Positions 44,085-52,741 of a stretch of 64,000 nucleotides of DNA are shown here, piece by piece. A program made the position numbers and the translations under genes. The notes beneath the pieces are model-generated. The model ran no database searches, was not told where the DNA came from, and saw nothing but the letters and a program-made list of their open reading frames with translations. The stretch spans positions 82,867 through 146,866 of the forward strand of contig NZ_AZEY01000108.1 in the NCBI RefSeq assembly GCF_001434255.1, given 5' to 3'. Each line of letters opens with the position of its first letter. The stretch's first letter is position 1. This stretch comes from Lentilactobacillus diolivorans DSM 14421. GTDB taxonomy: Bacteria; Bacillota; Bacilli; Lactobacillales; Lactobacillaceae.

Positions 44085-44945
44085 ATGAGTCAACAAATCC
44101 CATTTCAGCAAGTAGATGTTTTTACCCAAAAACCATTCAAGGGGAATCCCGTTGCGGTTATTTTAGACGGTAATGGATTGCGTGATCGTGAAATGCAAAC
44201 CATTGCCAACTGGACTCACCTGTCAGAGACAACCTTTGTCTGTCGGCCAACAAATCCAGAAGCTGATTATCGTTTACGAATTTTCACGCCTGCCAGCGAG
44301 TTGCCTTTTGCCGGACACCCAACGATTGGCTCAGCTGAGGCAGTGCTAAAACACGGCATTCGACAGAAACATGCTAATTACTTGGTTCAAGAGTGTGGGG
44401 AAGGATTAATTAAAATATATTTGGATGGTAATCAACGGTTTTTAACGATGCCCACCCCAAAAATCGACACAATTTCTGAGAAACAACTGAGTGGTTTAGC
44501 TGACTCGTTGGGGATTCCCACCAGCCACATTAGGATTAATGCCATTGTTGATGTTGGCGCGACCTGGTTCACGCTACAGCTGACCGATGCCAGTGAGGTA
44601 TTGCGACTTAAGGTCGATAATTCAAAACTAAAGCCACTCATTCCAGCGGGAGTAACCGGCGTGACGGTCTTCGGGCTGACATCCGATTCTGAACCAACCG
44701 ATATGGAAGTCCGATCATTTGCGCCGACTGAAGGCGTTGATGAAGATCCGGTTTGTGGAAGCGGAAATGGTTGCGTGGCAATTCTGGTTAAACGCCATCA
44801 TCTTTTGAACCGGGCAACTTATCTTGCGAATCAAGGCGCGTGTCTGGGACGTGACGGCCGCATTGAAATCCGCTTTTCTGCCGATGGTCAGGTATTAGTT
44901 GGCGGTCATGCGGTGACTTGTATCCAAGGAAATTTAACGATCTGA
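44085..44945 (+). CDS. PhzF-family isomerase/epimerase
   Basis: 286 residues, the usual length. QVDVFTQKPFKGNPVAVILD is the PhzF start, WTHLSETTFVCRP holds the catalytic Glu, FTPASELPFAGHPTIGSA and EDPVCGSGNGCVA are the two conserved loops of the diaminopimelate-epimerase-like fold. Substrates of the non-phenazine members are mostly unknown. AGAGAGGGCGA precedes the ATG. The TauE gene follows after 47 bases on the same strand and may be co-transcribed. Confidence 0.92.
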   Translation: MSQQIPFQQVDVFTQKPFKGNPVAVILDGNGLRDREMQTIANWTHLSETTFVCRPTNPEADYRLRIFTPASELPFAGHPTIGSAEAVLKHGIRQKHANYLVQECGEGLIKIYLDGNQRFLTMPTPKIDTISEKQLSGLADSLGIPTSHIRINAIVDVGATWFTLQLTDASEVLRLKVDNSKLKPLIPAGVTGVTVFGLTSDSEPTDMEVRSFAPTEGVDEDPVCGSGNGCVAILVKRHHLLNRATYLANQGACLGRDGRIEIRFSADGQVLVGGHAVTCIQGNLTI

Positions 44946-44992
44946 ATATCAGTTATACTAGTCCTATAAAACTAAATTGGGGCGGATATTAG

Positions 44993-45727
44993 ATGTTATT
45001 TGGAATAGTCATTTTGATCGCGTTATTTGGGGCGTTGGTGCGCACTGTTTTTGGTTTTGGCGAAGCTTTGGTGACAATGCCATTACTGGCTTTGGTGTCA
45101 TTTGATTTGAAGACGTCGGTGGCTTTAATTGGTGCCTTGGGATTAATTGTTGCACTACCCGGGGCAATTCGTTATCGAGTTCATATTAATTTTGCCGTTG
45201 TTAGGCGACTGGTAACCGGATCCATTCTGGGAGTTCCGGTGGGGATTTTACTAATTAAATTTGTTGACGCAACCTTGATTATGCGAATCCTAGCTGTCTT
45301 TTTAGTTGTTTACGGCAGCTATTGTTTGATTCGAATCTATCGGCATCAAAAGAGTCAGCCTCGGTTTCAGGCAAATGGTTGGGATTACTTGGCTGGTCTG
45401 ATTTCTGGAATCATGGGCAGTGCCTATAATAGCCATGGGGTGCCGATTGTTGTGTATGGTACATTGAAAAAATGGCATGTCCTGGAACTTCGTGGCATTT
45501 TGCAGGCCCATTTTCTATGTGTTGGCATCATCGTCGTTGCCAGTCAAGCAATTGCTGGTTTTTGGAGCTTGGAAGTGTGGGAACTGTTATTATGGATTGT
45601 GCCACTTTTGCTAATTGTGATTCCGACTGGTAACTGGTTGGTGGATCATATTGATCCAAATCAGATGGTGAAATACATTTATGGGCTGTTAATTATTTTT
45701 GGAATTATGCTGTTTTTGAAAGCATAG
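44993..45727 (+). CDS. TauE/SafE-family sulfite/organosulfonate exporter-like protein
   Basis: 244 residues with about eight helices in two repeats. The start LFGIVILIALFGALVRTVFG FGEAL and the second-half GLISGIMGSAYNSHGVPIVV are the paired family motifs. The family moves anions such as sulfite, sulfoacetate or thiosulfate; the substrate here is unknown. A strong terminator follows 20 bases after the stop. Confidence 0.85.
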   Translation: MLFGIVILIALFGALVRTVFGFGEALVTMPLLALVSFDLKTSVALIGALGLIVALPGAIRYRVHINFAVVRRLVTGSILGVPVGILLIKFVDATLIMRILAVFLVVYGSYCLIRIYRHQKSQPRFQANGWDYLAGLISGIMGSAYNSHGVPIVVYGTLKKWHVLELRGILQAHFLCVGIIVVASQAIAGFWSLEVWELLLWIVPLLLIVIPTGNWLVDHIDPNQMVKYIYGLLIIFGIMLFLKA

Positions 45728-45746
45728 TTTAATCATTAAAATGAAA

Positions 45747-45797
45747 GGGCGACCCACAGTGAGCCATTGTTGGCTCGGCGTGGGTCGCCCTTTTTTA
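45747..45797. terminator. Strong hairpin terminator
   Basis: GGGCGACCCA pairs with TGGGTCGCCC and is followed by TTTTTT. It closes the PhzF-TauE unit and faces the converging small gene. Confidence 0.85.
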
Positions 45798-45813
45798 AGT
45801 TTTGTGAGGTCGA

Positions 45814-46059
45814 TTAACTTGCTTTTTCGTTTTTTCTTTCAGTCTTATGGTAATAAGTCATCAAGGCATCAATTCGTAGTTTGTCTTCAATAGCCAAGTC
45901 AAATTCTGCATCAGCATCAAACGGGTTTCGATCCGCTGCTCGTTTCACTTCCAAGTATCGTTTGCGGTTTGCTGCTGGATAATTCGGTGCAAATAACCCG
46001 TTTTCACGTTCAGTATCAGTGGTTCCGACAAGGTGAATCCTAGTTTTGCTTTGAATCAT
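45814..46059 (-). CDS. Small charged protein of 81 residues
   Basis: ATG 46059 follows GGAGG at 7 bases. The product is hydrophilic and helical, with RYLEVKRAADRNPFDADAEF and DKLRIDALMTYYHKTERKNE, no Cys and no membrane segment. I do not recognise the family. It is a monocistronic gene convergent with the TauE gene. Confidence 0.55.
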   Translation of the reverse strand: MIQSKTRIHLVGTTDTERENGLFAPNYPAANRKRYLEVKRAADRNPFDADAEFDLAIEDKLRIDALMTYYHKTERKNEKAS

Positions 46060-46147
46060 CGCAATGCCTCCATTTCAAAATATGAGTGTGATAAACGATA
46101 ATAACAATTGTTTCAGAATTCGTTGGCTCAACACATATCAATGAAAC

Positions 46148-46180
46148 TTCACGTTAATTAACAAACTAATTTAACGTGAA
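46148..46180. promoter_or_regulatory. Perfect 10-bp inverted repeat between divergent genes
   Basis: TTCACGTTAA (46148-46157) and TTAACGTGAA (46171-46180) with a 13-base spacer lie in the 338-base gap between the 81-residue gene and azlC. TATAAAAT follows at 46190. It is a candidate operator; no T-box or riboswitch was recognised here. Confidence 0.45.
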
Positions 46181-46397
46181 CACATATATTATAAAATTTT
46201 GGCTTAAAAAACAAGTCTGAAGGCGTTTCTTTTAGATTAAATTTTGGTAAAGAAAAGTAGGAAAAGCTTTTTGCTTTTTTATCCAGTTAATTAACGTTGA
46301 CAACAAATGGCGTCCAGATTAGAATTTGATTAATAACCAATGTAACATTTCAATGTTATTTTCTGAAAAATATTGAAAGAATCGAGGGGACATTTGC

Positions 46398-47105
46398 GTG
46401 AATGACGAATTAACTGTATCCAGTGCTATGAAAGAAACGCTACCAACAGTATTTGGTTATATAGGAATTGCGATGGCATTTGGAATTGTCGGTAGATCGG
46501 CCGGCTTAAGCCCGATGTTATGCTTATTGATGTCAATGATTACATATGGTGGAGCGTCTCAGTTTGTGGCCATTAGTATGCTTTCAGCTCACAGTCCGCT
46601 ACTGTCCATTATTTTTTCGGTGTTTTTAGTGAATTCAAGAATGATTCTGATGACGACTACCTTAGCGCCATATTTTAAACGAGACAGTTTATTAAAAAAT
46701 ATTTTGATTGGTGGTATTGTGACAGATGAAAGCTTTGCGTTAGGAATGAATAAATTAAATTATACAAATAAAACGTTGAATTTTTCCTGGTTTAACACCG
46801 TTAACTTGATGGCATATGCGGCTTGGAATATTGCAACCCTCGCCGGTGCATTACTAGGCAATGTAATTGGCGATCCAGATAAATATGGATTGGATTTTGC
46901 AATTGTCGCAATGTTTATTGGACTTGCTTATTTACAACTTATCAGTGATCGTTCAATTGCATTTAGTTTACAATTGATTGTGGTAGGTGTTGTGCTAATT
47001 CTAGTGTTTGTTGGCCTGATATTCATTCCAAGCAACATGCTGATTTTAATGGTTACGTTGATAGCTTGCTTTTTTGGGGTGGTGATGAAACATGCCTTCT
47101 TTTAA
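46398..47105 (+). CDS. azlC: AzlC-family branched-chain amino acid exporter, large subunit
   Basis: 235 residues from GTG 46398 after GAGGGGA. The start SSAMKETLPTVFGYIGIAMA FGIVGRSAGL is the conserved AzlC beginning, and MITYGGASQFVAISML the second motif; several helices follow. With AzlD it exports leucine, valine, isoleucine and analogues. AzlD starts 14 bases before its end. Confidence 0.93.
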   Translation: MNDELTVSSAMKETLPTVFGYIGIAMAFGIVGRSAGLSPMLCLLMSMITYGGASQFVAISMLSAHSPLLSIIFSVFLVNSRMILMTTTLAPYFKRDSLLKNILIGGIVTDESFALGMNKLNYTNKTLNFSWFNTVNLMAYAAWNIATLAGALLGNVIGDPDKYGLDFAIVAMFIGLAYLQLISDRSIAFSLQLIVVGVVLILVFVGLIFIPSNMLILMVTLIACFFGVVMKHAFF

Positions 47106-47424
47106 TTTTGTTCTTCTAACCATTATTGGAAGCGGTTTGCTTACTTGGTTAGGACGAGTTTCGCCTTTCCTTATCCTGAAAAGATTCAATTTGTCACCCC
47201 GAGTTATTGAATTTCTTGGATTTGTGCCGATTGTGATCATGTCTGCGTTATGGTTTGAAAACTTGTTTATTCAACATCTGGGGCATTTGCCCTCAATTAA
47301 TTGGCCTAATCTAATTGCTTCCGTGCCCACGTTAATCAGTGCAGTTGTGTCGAAAAATCTATTAATAATTGTTATTGTTGGGGTCGTTTCATTAGCTATA
47401 TTGCGATTGGGGTTTGGAATGTGA
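47092..47424 (+). CDS. azlD: AzlD-family branched-chain amino acid exporter, small subunit
   Basis: 110 residues with four helices. GLLTWLGRVSPFLILKRFNL contains the family Arg-containing motif (T-x-x-x-R), and FLGFVPIVIMSALWFENLF is the second conserved part. It overlaps azlC by 14 bases. The exporter is relevant to the ilv-type leader about 3 kb upstream, which would respond to the same amino acids. Confidence 0.92.
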   Translation: MPSFNFVLLTIIGSGLLTWLGRVSPFLILKRFNLSPRVIEFLGFVPIVIMSALWFENLFIQHLGHLPSINWPNLIASVPTLISAVVSKNLLIIVIVGVVSLAILRLGFGM

Positions 47425-47500
47425 GAATAAAACGGGATGGAAAACGGTTAATTTGCGACATAATAAGTAGACTGTGTGCTATCTCACTCACTGTTATCCC

Positions 47501-48028
47501 TCATCTTTTCTTTTGCAGTGATTGAATTAGTTTTATCAGTTTGGCAACCTTGTCTTTTAGTGGTAAAGTGCCATCCAAAATCAAATCGGCATTTTCTGAG
47601 ACATAACGTTGATTTTCGACAAAGTAGGGACGGGCACTGTTTAAATATTGTTGAGCCCAACTGATAATTTCTGCTGTTGATTTATGGGTGTCGTCACGAA
47701 TGATTTGGCGGGCAAATGCGATGTCCAAGGGAATTTGAAGGTAAATAACTTTGTCAATGTATGGGCGTAAAGTTTTGTGCCGATAACCGAATGGGAAATC
47801 AACAAGTACCAATGGCGTGGTGCCATAAACTGATAAAAAATCAGTCATCATCGTGCTAATATCGTATTGATTAATCGCGTCTTTTAAGGGAACATTGATA
47901 TCTGGTGTGGTTGAGAGTTGATCAATATCATAGTCGTCGAACGAAATAACCCGGCTGCTTGGATATATTTGATTAAGTTGATTAATGAGTGTGGTTTTAC
48001 CGCTGGCGGTGACACCACTAATTACGAT
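47501..48028 (-). pseudogene. P-loop nucleotide (uridine-type) kinase, start region damaged
   Basis: The frame has SGVTASGKTTLINQLNQIYP (Walker A), VISFDDYDIDQL, LVLVDFPFGYRH (Walker B region) and VIYLQIPLDIAFARQIIRDD, the pattern of uridine-kinase-like enzymes. The first in-frame ATG is at 47851, far behind the P-loop, so it cannot be the natural start. An ATG at 48033 overlaps the stop of the preceding acetyltransferase (TAATG) but is out of frame. One added base after it would give M-x-IVISGVTASGKTT. Either a one-base deletion has killed the gene or an ATC/ATT codon initiates. Confidence 0.75.
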
Positions 48029-48032
48029 GACA

Positions 48033-48590
48033 TTACTTTTCGTTAGAAGCCATCTTCTTCCATTCTTTTTTTAAGATGCCATACTTAATTGAGTCATAGT
48101 ACTGACCTTGCCAATATCGGACCTGGCGAATTTGGCCCTCCAATTTCATTCCGATTCGATCTCCAAGTGCCATCATTCGTTTGTTGCCTGACCAAGTGGT
48201 GAATCCAATGTGTGGTAACTGTGTGACATCCGTGAATAGATGATCTATCCAAAGTTTCAGAGCAGTTGATCCAATATGATTTCCCCAAGCCTCATCCGGG
48301 TAGATGGTGATACCAATATCCAACCAGCGTTTTAAATTACCGTCATCAAAGTAGGCAAATAGTGCACCGACAAGTTGCTGATCAAGGGTGATGACCCAGC
48401 GGTAGTCGTTATTTAGCCAGTCGCTGGGACCAATGTTTGTCAAAAAATCAATCTTGGTTGGCAGTTGATCATGAAAATAAGGACCGTTCCATTTTGTCCA
48501 TTCAGCATTAGGATTACTGAAGGCAAGCTGCCAAAATGCTTTTAGCTCATCCGGCCTGAGTGGACGAATTTTAATCCGATTGTTAGTCAC
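48033..48590 (-). CDS. GNAT N-acetyltransferase (RimJ/RimL type)
   Basis: 185 residues of the Acetyltransf_3 kind. It starts IKIRPLRPDELKAFWQLAFS; WVITLDQQLVGALFAYFDDG forms beta strands 2-4 and DIGITIYPDEAWGNHIGSTA the acetyl-CoA-binding motif A (here W-GNHIG for the usual R-x-x-G-x-G/A). HIGFTTWSGNKRMMALGDRI is motif B. The substrate is unknown. The kinase gene follows directly and was probably translationally coupled. Confidence 0.88.
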   Translation of the reverse strand: MTNNRIKIRPLRPDELKAFWQLAFSNPNAEWTKWNGPYFHDQLPTKIDFLTNIGPSDWLNNDYRWVITLDQQLVGALFAYFDDGNLKRWLDIGITIYPDEAWGNHIGSTALKLWIDHLFTDVTQLPHIGFTTWSGNKRMMALGDRIGMKLEGQIRQVRYWQGQYYDSIKYGILKKEWKKMASNEK

Positions 48591-48690
48591 GAAAGATCAT
48601 CTCTTTACAATAGTTTTGATTATTGAAATGATAGCATAATTTGAGCAATTGATTTGAACGTTGTGAATTTTACATGGTGGAGGTGACATC

Positions 48691-49152
48691 GTGCTTAAAT
48701 TAGTTAAAATGACAGCCGAGATGTTCAAAAAGTATCAAGCAACGGCCGTTAAAGCTTATGCGGCCGAAAAGGTCAAAGCTGGGACTTGGCAAAAAGACGA
48801 GGCCCTTCAAAGGTCTCAATTAGCCTTTCAATCGCTGCTTCCGGACGGCTTTTCGAGCAAAAATAATTACTTTTATATGATTCAAAATAATACGCAACCG
48901 GTTGGGATGGTTTGGCTGGCTCAATATCATGAGAACTCCGATAAGGCCTTTATTTATGACATTCAAATCTACCCAGATTTTCAAAATCAGGGGTTCGGGA
49001 CTCAGGCACTAAAGCTGATCGCCACTCAAGCAAAAGCACTGGGGTTCAAATCAATGGGGTTACATGTTTTCGGTCATAATAAACGGGCAATTCATGTTTA
49101 CGAAAAAAGTGGCTTTCAACCAACGGATATTTCGATGGAAAAAGACTTGTGA
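48691..49152 (+). CDS. GNAT N-acetyltransferase
   Basis: 153 residues from GTG 48691 after GGAGGTGA. Motif A is IQIYPDFQNQGFGTQALKLI (Q-N-Q-G-F-G), motif B GLHVFGHNKRAIHVYEKSGF with the Asn/Tyr pair of the catalytic pocket. The N-terminal MTAEMFKKYQATAVKAYAAE resembles the small-molecule acetyltransferases of lactobacilli. It is divergent from the other GNAT gene, which is not closely similar. Confidence 0.9.
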   Translation: MLKLVKMTAEMFKKYQATAVKAYAAEKVKAGTWQKDEALQRSQLAFQSLLPDGFSSKNNYFYMIQNNTQPVGMVWLAQYHENSDKAFIYDIQIYPDFQNQGFGTQALKLIATQAKALGFKSMGLHVFGHNKRAIHVYEKSGFQPTDISMEKDL

Positions 49153-49166
49153 ATTTTCTAGCGCAA

Positions 49167-49203
49167 AACGGCCACTTCCTAACATGAAAGGAAGTGGCCG
49201 TTT
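49167..49203. terminator. Hairpin terminator
   Basis: ACGGCCACTTCCT pairs with AGGAAGTGGCCGT, followed by TTATATTATTT, between convergent genes. Confidence 0.75.
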
Positions 49204-49246
49204 ATATTATTTAAGATTGTACTTCACTTTGACGCGGAATACCAAA

Positions 49247-49870
49247 CTAGCCTTTGCGACCCTCTTGGAATGATTCCCAGCCTTCACTGGCAATAAAGTA
49301 AACCAAGATTAGTGCGGCGACTGAATCTGCCCACCACCAGTTAAATAGTGCTGTCAGCAAAGCACCAACTAAAACCGTTGCGGCCATGTAAGCGCAGGTG
49401 ATGTTACACATACCGTCTTCTACCAACGCATCTGAATGAAGTGCTTTACCCAGTGACCGTTTCTTGAGAGTTAGGATTGGCATCAGGATAACTGAAGCAA
49501 TCGCAATTGAGATTCCGGGAATACTGGTGTCAGCTGCTTGGTGATTTAAGAGATTGTAAAGTGAAACGCCGATGACATAGACTGATAATAAGAGCAGAAC
49601 ACTGCCAACGATGAGGGAAGACTTCCGCTCAGCTTGTTCAATTTCTGATCTGGGAGCACCGTTAGCTTCCTTGCGAAGGCGCCAAATGAGGGTACTGCCC
49701 GAAATAATTTCTAAAAAACTGTCTAAACCAAAGGCAATCAAGAGAATGGATCCAGCTTGAAGGCCTGAACTGAAACCAACTAAAAATTCGAAAGCCATCC
49801 ACCCGGTTGAAAAATATTCTGTGTGGAGACTCCGACTAACTAATGAACTTGTGGTTGCGTGACTTTGCAT
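49247..49870 (-). CDS. Short cation-diffusion-facilitator-type metal exporter
   Basis: 207 residues, against about 300 in standard CDF proteins. It has five or six helices with metal-site candidates in FGLDSFLEIISG (helix 2) and LHSDALVEDGMCNITCAYMA (helix 5, HxxxD), but lacks the cytosolic C-terminal domain. Its promoter region carries two CATATG boxes 16 bp apart, identical in layout to those before the P1B-4 ATPase. It is therefore probably an export partner controlled by the ArsR protein at 57309. Confidence 0.8.
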   Translation of the reverse strand: MQSHATTSSLVSRSLHTEYFSTGWMAFEFLVGFSSGLQAGSILLIAFGLDSFLEIISGSTLIWRLRKEANGAPRSEIEQAERKSSLIVGSVLLLLSVYVIGVSLYNLLNHQAADTSIPGISIAIASVILMPILTLKKRSLGKALHSDALVEDGMCNITCAYMAATVLVGALLTALFNWWWADSVAALILVYFIASEGWESFQEGRKG

Positions 49871-49914
49871 GTGGTTTGGTCCTTTCGAAATAGCAAATTT
49901 AATATGATATTTAT

Positions 49915-49940
49915 CTCATATGATGATTTTAACATATGAT
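49915..49940 (-). promoter_or_regulatory. ArsR/CzrA-type operator of the CDF gene
   Basis: CTCATATGAT and ACATATGAT place CATATG at 49917 and 49933, 16 bp apart, about 47 bases before the CDF start. Confidence 0.6.
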
Positions 49941-50104
49941 ACTAATTTGTCTACTGTTTTTAACCCATGTTTAAGCTCAGCAAAAGAGCCTGGGGAAAAT
50001 GATTCTTACCCCAAGCTCGCCACCATTAATCTGTTAAAAAATAGTTATTTTTATCAATCAAATTGTAATATCAAATATTGAAGCTAAATTAGCAAACAGC
50101 CAAC

Positions 50105-51094
50105 TTATTTACCCAAAATCTGATCAATTTTGGCGAGTTCTTCATCAGAAAAGTCCAAATGATCCAATGCTTTAACGTTATCATCCAATTGGTCAGGGCG
50201 ACTGGCACCAATTAAAACGGAAGCAATTTCCGGTTCACGTAAATTCCAAGCTAATGCCATTTCGGCTAATGATTGGCCACGACTTTTTGCAACTTGGTTT
50301 AATTGCTTAACTGTACTAATTGTTGCTTCAACTTGATCTTCATGTAAAAATGGACTGGTTGATTTATGAGCCCGTGAATCAGCAGGAATGCCATTTAAAT
50401 ATCGATCTGTCAAGAGTCCTTGAGCAAGGGAACTGAAGCTGACAGCAGCCTTACCTTCTGCTTTGAGGACTGGGAATAAGTCGCTTTCAATATGGCGGTC
50501 AAACATATTGTAACGAGGTTGATGGATCACAAACGGTGTATGCAGCTCATTGAATATTTTGGTGATTTCACGTGTTTGGGCACCGCTATAATTTGAAATC
50601 CCAACGTACAGGGCTTTTCCCTCGCGAACTAATTGATCAAGTGCTAATGCTGTTTCCTCGAACGGCGTATCTGGATCAGGACGGTGGCTGTAAAAAATAT
50701 CAAAGTAGTCCAGACCAGTCCGCTTTAAACTTTGATTGGCGCTTGCAATGATATCCTTGCGTGATCCCCATTCACCATAAGGGCCGTCCCACATGCGATA
50801 ACCGGCTTTGCTGGCGATGATCATTTCATCACGGTAGGGCTTCATATCTTCTGCCATAATGTGGCCAAAGTTCTCCTCGGCACTTCCGGGAATGGGGCCA
50901 TAATTATTTGCTAAATCAAAATAGGTGATTCCGAGGTCAAATGCGCGATGAATAATTGCCTTTTGATTCTCATATGAATCAACGCTCCCAAAATTATGCC
51001 AGAGGCCTAAACTCAAAGCAGAAAGTTTGAGACCGCTTTTACCAACTCGCTTGTAAACCATTTTGTCATAGCGTTGTTCGTTTGCTTGATACAT
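50105..51094 (-). CDS. Aldo/keto reductase (YghZ/Kv-beta type)
   Basis: 329 residues. The catalytic tetrad is seen in ITYFDLANNYGPIPGSAEEN (Asp, Tyr), IIASKAGYRM (Lys) and DIFYSHRPDPDTPFEETALA (His). The NADPH-binding end is SVLIGASRPDQLDDNVKALD. This is the L-glyceraldehyde-3-phosphate/methylglyoxal reductase branch, usually involved in detoxifying reactive aldehydes. ATG 51094 follows GAGGAGG. It is a single gene, divergent from the thioesterase. Confidence 0.93.
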   Translation of the reverse strand: MYQANEQRYDKMVYKRVGKSGLKLSALSLGLWHNFGSVDSYENQKAIIHRAFDLGITYFDLANNYGPIPGSAEENFGHIMAEDMKPYRDEMIIASKAGYRMWDGPYGEWGSRKDIIASANQSLKRTGLDYFDIFYSHRPDPDTPFEETALALDQLVREGKALYVGISNYSGAQTREITKIFNELHTPFVIHQPRYNMFDRHIESDLFPVLKAEGKAAVSFSSLAQGLLTDRYLNGIPADSRAHKSTSPFLHEDQVEATISTVKQLNQVAKSRGQSLAEMALAWNLREPEIASVLIGASRPDQLDDNVKALDHLDFSDEELAKIDQILGK

Positions 51095-51217
51095 GTTTTT
51101 TCCTCCTCATTCGGTACAGTGCTTTCAGAACTGGTTTGAGTATAACATCTCACTCACATTTAGTAAATTTTAGTAAATGATAATTTGTTGGAATGCATTC
51201 TTAATCTTTAAAAATAT

Positions 51218-51247
51218 TTGTCAGCCGGTCAATGGAACAGGTAAAAT
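51218..51247 (+). promoter_or_regulatory. Promoter of the thioesterase gene
   Basis: TTGTCA (51218-51223) and TAAAAT (51242-51247), spacing 18. It lies inside the apparent 5' part of the reading frame and so excludes the upstream ATG 51177 as the natural start. Confidence 0.6.
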
Positions 51248-51287
51248 AACTACGTGGACTTTATTTAGATACAAGGGGGATTTTCAT

Positions 51288-51791
51288 ATCAAAAAAATAA
51301 CTTGTGCCGAAACGTACGCAATTCATGAAAGCTATGTGTTTCCAAGGGACCTCAATAATGGCCAAATCCAATTTGGCGGCCGAACGCTGGAAATATTGGA
51401 TGCCAATGCGGGAATCGCTGGTGTTAAATTTGCCCCGAGCAATTTATCGTTTGTAACAGCTGGCTATGATCACGTTCAGTTCTTATCACCACTTAAACAA
51501 AATGAAATTGTTAAGTGTACTTCCTATGTCACTGGTGCAAATCGACGAGCAATTGAAGTCTTTACCAAGTTTGAGAAGCAAGACAAACTAACTCGTGAAA
51601 TTACGCCGGCTTTTATCGCCTTTTGTAGTTTAATTGTTACTAATCCGCTAAATGAAATTGATTTTCCGGAACTTGTTGCTGAAACTACCGAAGAGAAGTA
51701 TCTTGTTGCAACTTATTCGGAACGTTTGAAGAAGCGTCAAGCAGAGCTGCAAGTTAATAAATCAATTCTTGCTCATTTGGAAAAGCATTAA
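51288..51791 (+). CDS. Hotdog-fold acyl-CoA thioesterase with an ATC in the start position
   Basis: 167 residues. YVFPRDLNNGQIQFGGRTLE is the acyl-CoA hydrolase (BFIT/YciA) motif, where the conserved pattern is P-x-x-x-N-x-x-G-x-x-x-GG. The second half has HVQFLSPLKQNEIVKCTSYV. A promoter (51218-51247) and AAGGGGGA leave only ATC 51288 at the right spacing, reading ATC-AAA-AAA-ATA-ACT, that is, Ile where Met-Lys-Lys is expected. It is one substitution from ATG. Either initiation uses AUC at low efficiency or the start codon is mutated. The longer frame from ATG 51177 has no ribosome binding site. Confidence 0.8.
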   Translation: MKKITCAETYAIHESYVFPRDLNNGQIQFGGRTLEILDANAGIAGVKFAPSNLSFVTAGYDHVQFLSPLKQNEIVKCTSYVTGANRRAIEVFTKFEKQDKLTREITPAFIAFCSLIVTNPLNEIDFPELVAETTEEKYLVATYSERLKKRQAELQVNKSILAHLEKH

Positions 51792-51885
51792 ATTTTTTCA
51801 AGCAAAATGAAAGCGTTACCTGTGGTGATTTGCGGAGAAAATGCTAAACTTTAAGTGGATACAAATATTATGGAGGTGTTTAATA

Positions 51886-52326
51886 ATGTATGACACAATT
51901 TTAGTTCCAGTTGATGGCAGTGAAAATTCACAACGAGCCGTTCAAGAAGCAGCAGTTCTTGCTAAAAAATTCGGATCAACTTTGCAGATCGTTTCAGTTG
52001 CGAGTGATCAGCGCTATGTTCAGTATGGTGTCACTTTGGGGCAGGATGTGATGGAATCATTTAGAGACCGTGGCGAGGAGATCCTGGATGATGCTCAGGA
52101 TGAAGCTGAAAAAGCGGGAGTTAAAGCTGAAATTCATTTTGTCGTTGGGATTCCTAAGATTCAAATTGCCAAGGTTTTACCCGAGAAGTATGGGGCATCA
52201 TTGATCGTGATGGGTAAATCCGGGGTTAACGGTCTTTCCAGAGCTATCTTGGGATCGACCACTGCTTACGTTGTTAGACACTCAACAGTTAATGTTATGG
52301 TAGTTGATTATCCCAAAGATGATTAA
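51886..52326 (+). CDS. Universal stress protein (UspA family)
   Basis: 146 residues from ATG 51886, 7 bases after TGGAGGTG. The start YDTILVPVDGSENSQRAVQE and the ATP-binding end VMGKSGVNGLSRAILGSTTA (G-x2-G-x9-G-S/T) mark the ATP-binding Usp group. It has one domain and is soluble. An imperfect cre-like sequence (TGAAAGCGTTACC) lies about 80 bases upstream. Confidence 0.94.
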   Translation: MYDTILVPVDGSENSQRAVQEAAVLAKKFGSTLQIVSVASDQRYVQYGVTLGQDVMESFRDRGEEILDDAQDEAEKAGVKAEIHFVVGIPKIQIAKVLPEKYGASLIVMGKSGVNGLSRAILGSTTAYVVRHSTVNVMVVDYPKDD

Positions 52327-52387
52327 GGTAGATGATCATCTTTAGGTTAGCCATTGATTATCCTCGAATTGAATACGTCCAATGTGC

Positions 52388-52546
52388 AGAGCGGGACAAA
52401 AGGCGCTTAACTTCCAGGGTGTAATCGGATAATTCGGTTACGCGGCCGGAAGTTAAGCGCCTTTTGTCCCGCGTTTTTGCTTGGTAATAATTGTATTGAC
52501 ACTAACAGAGATTGGGGAAAATGACTATTGTCCCAACCCCTTTTTT
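52388..52546 (+). repeat. Variable-arm palindromic repeat, short inner stem, plus tail hairpin (R11)
   Basis: The outer arm GCGGGACAAAAGGCGCTTAACTTCC is paired almost perfectly with its complement. The inner part, CAGGGTGTAATCGG to TTACGCGGCCGG, includes a G-T wobble, as expected if folding matters in RNA. The box GTTTTTGCTTGGTAATAATTG and a tail ending GTCCCAACCCC follow. Confidence 0.87.
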
Positions 52547-52741
52547 GCATAATCACGATTATTATCAAGTGAAAATGTGGGCAGAAAGTTAACTACCTTT
52601 CTTCCTAGTCTGATCTTTTATGCCATTATTGAACCAGTAACTGTAAATTTATAATGCGTTTTTATTCGAAATTGAGAAAAATGACGTCATTTCGTTACTT
52701 TCTCTAATCTAATTCGTTGTACAGAGTGAAAGGGGGTTGTC

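Noticed and set aside
46060..46397. T-box leader before azlC
   Set aside because: No T-box sequence (TGGNACCGCG type) or specifier stem was found.
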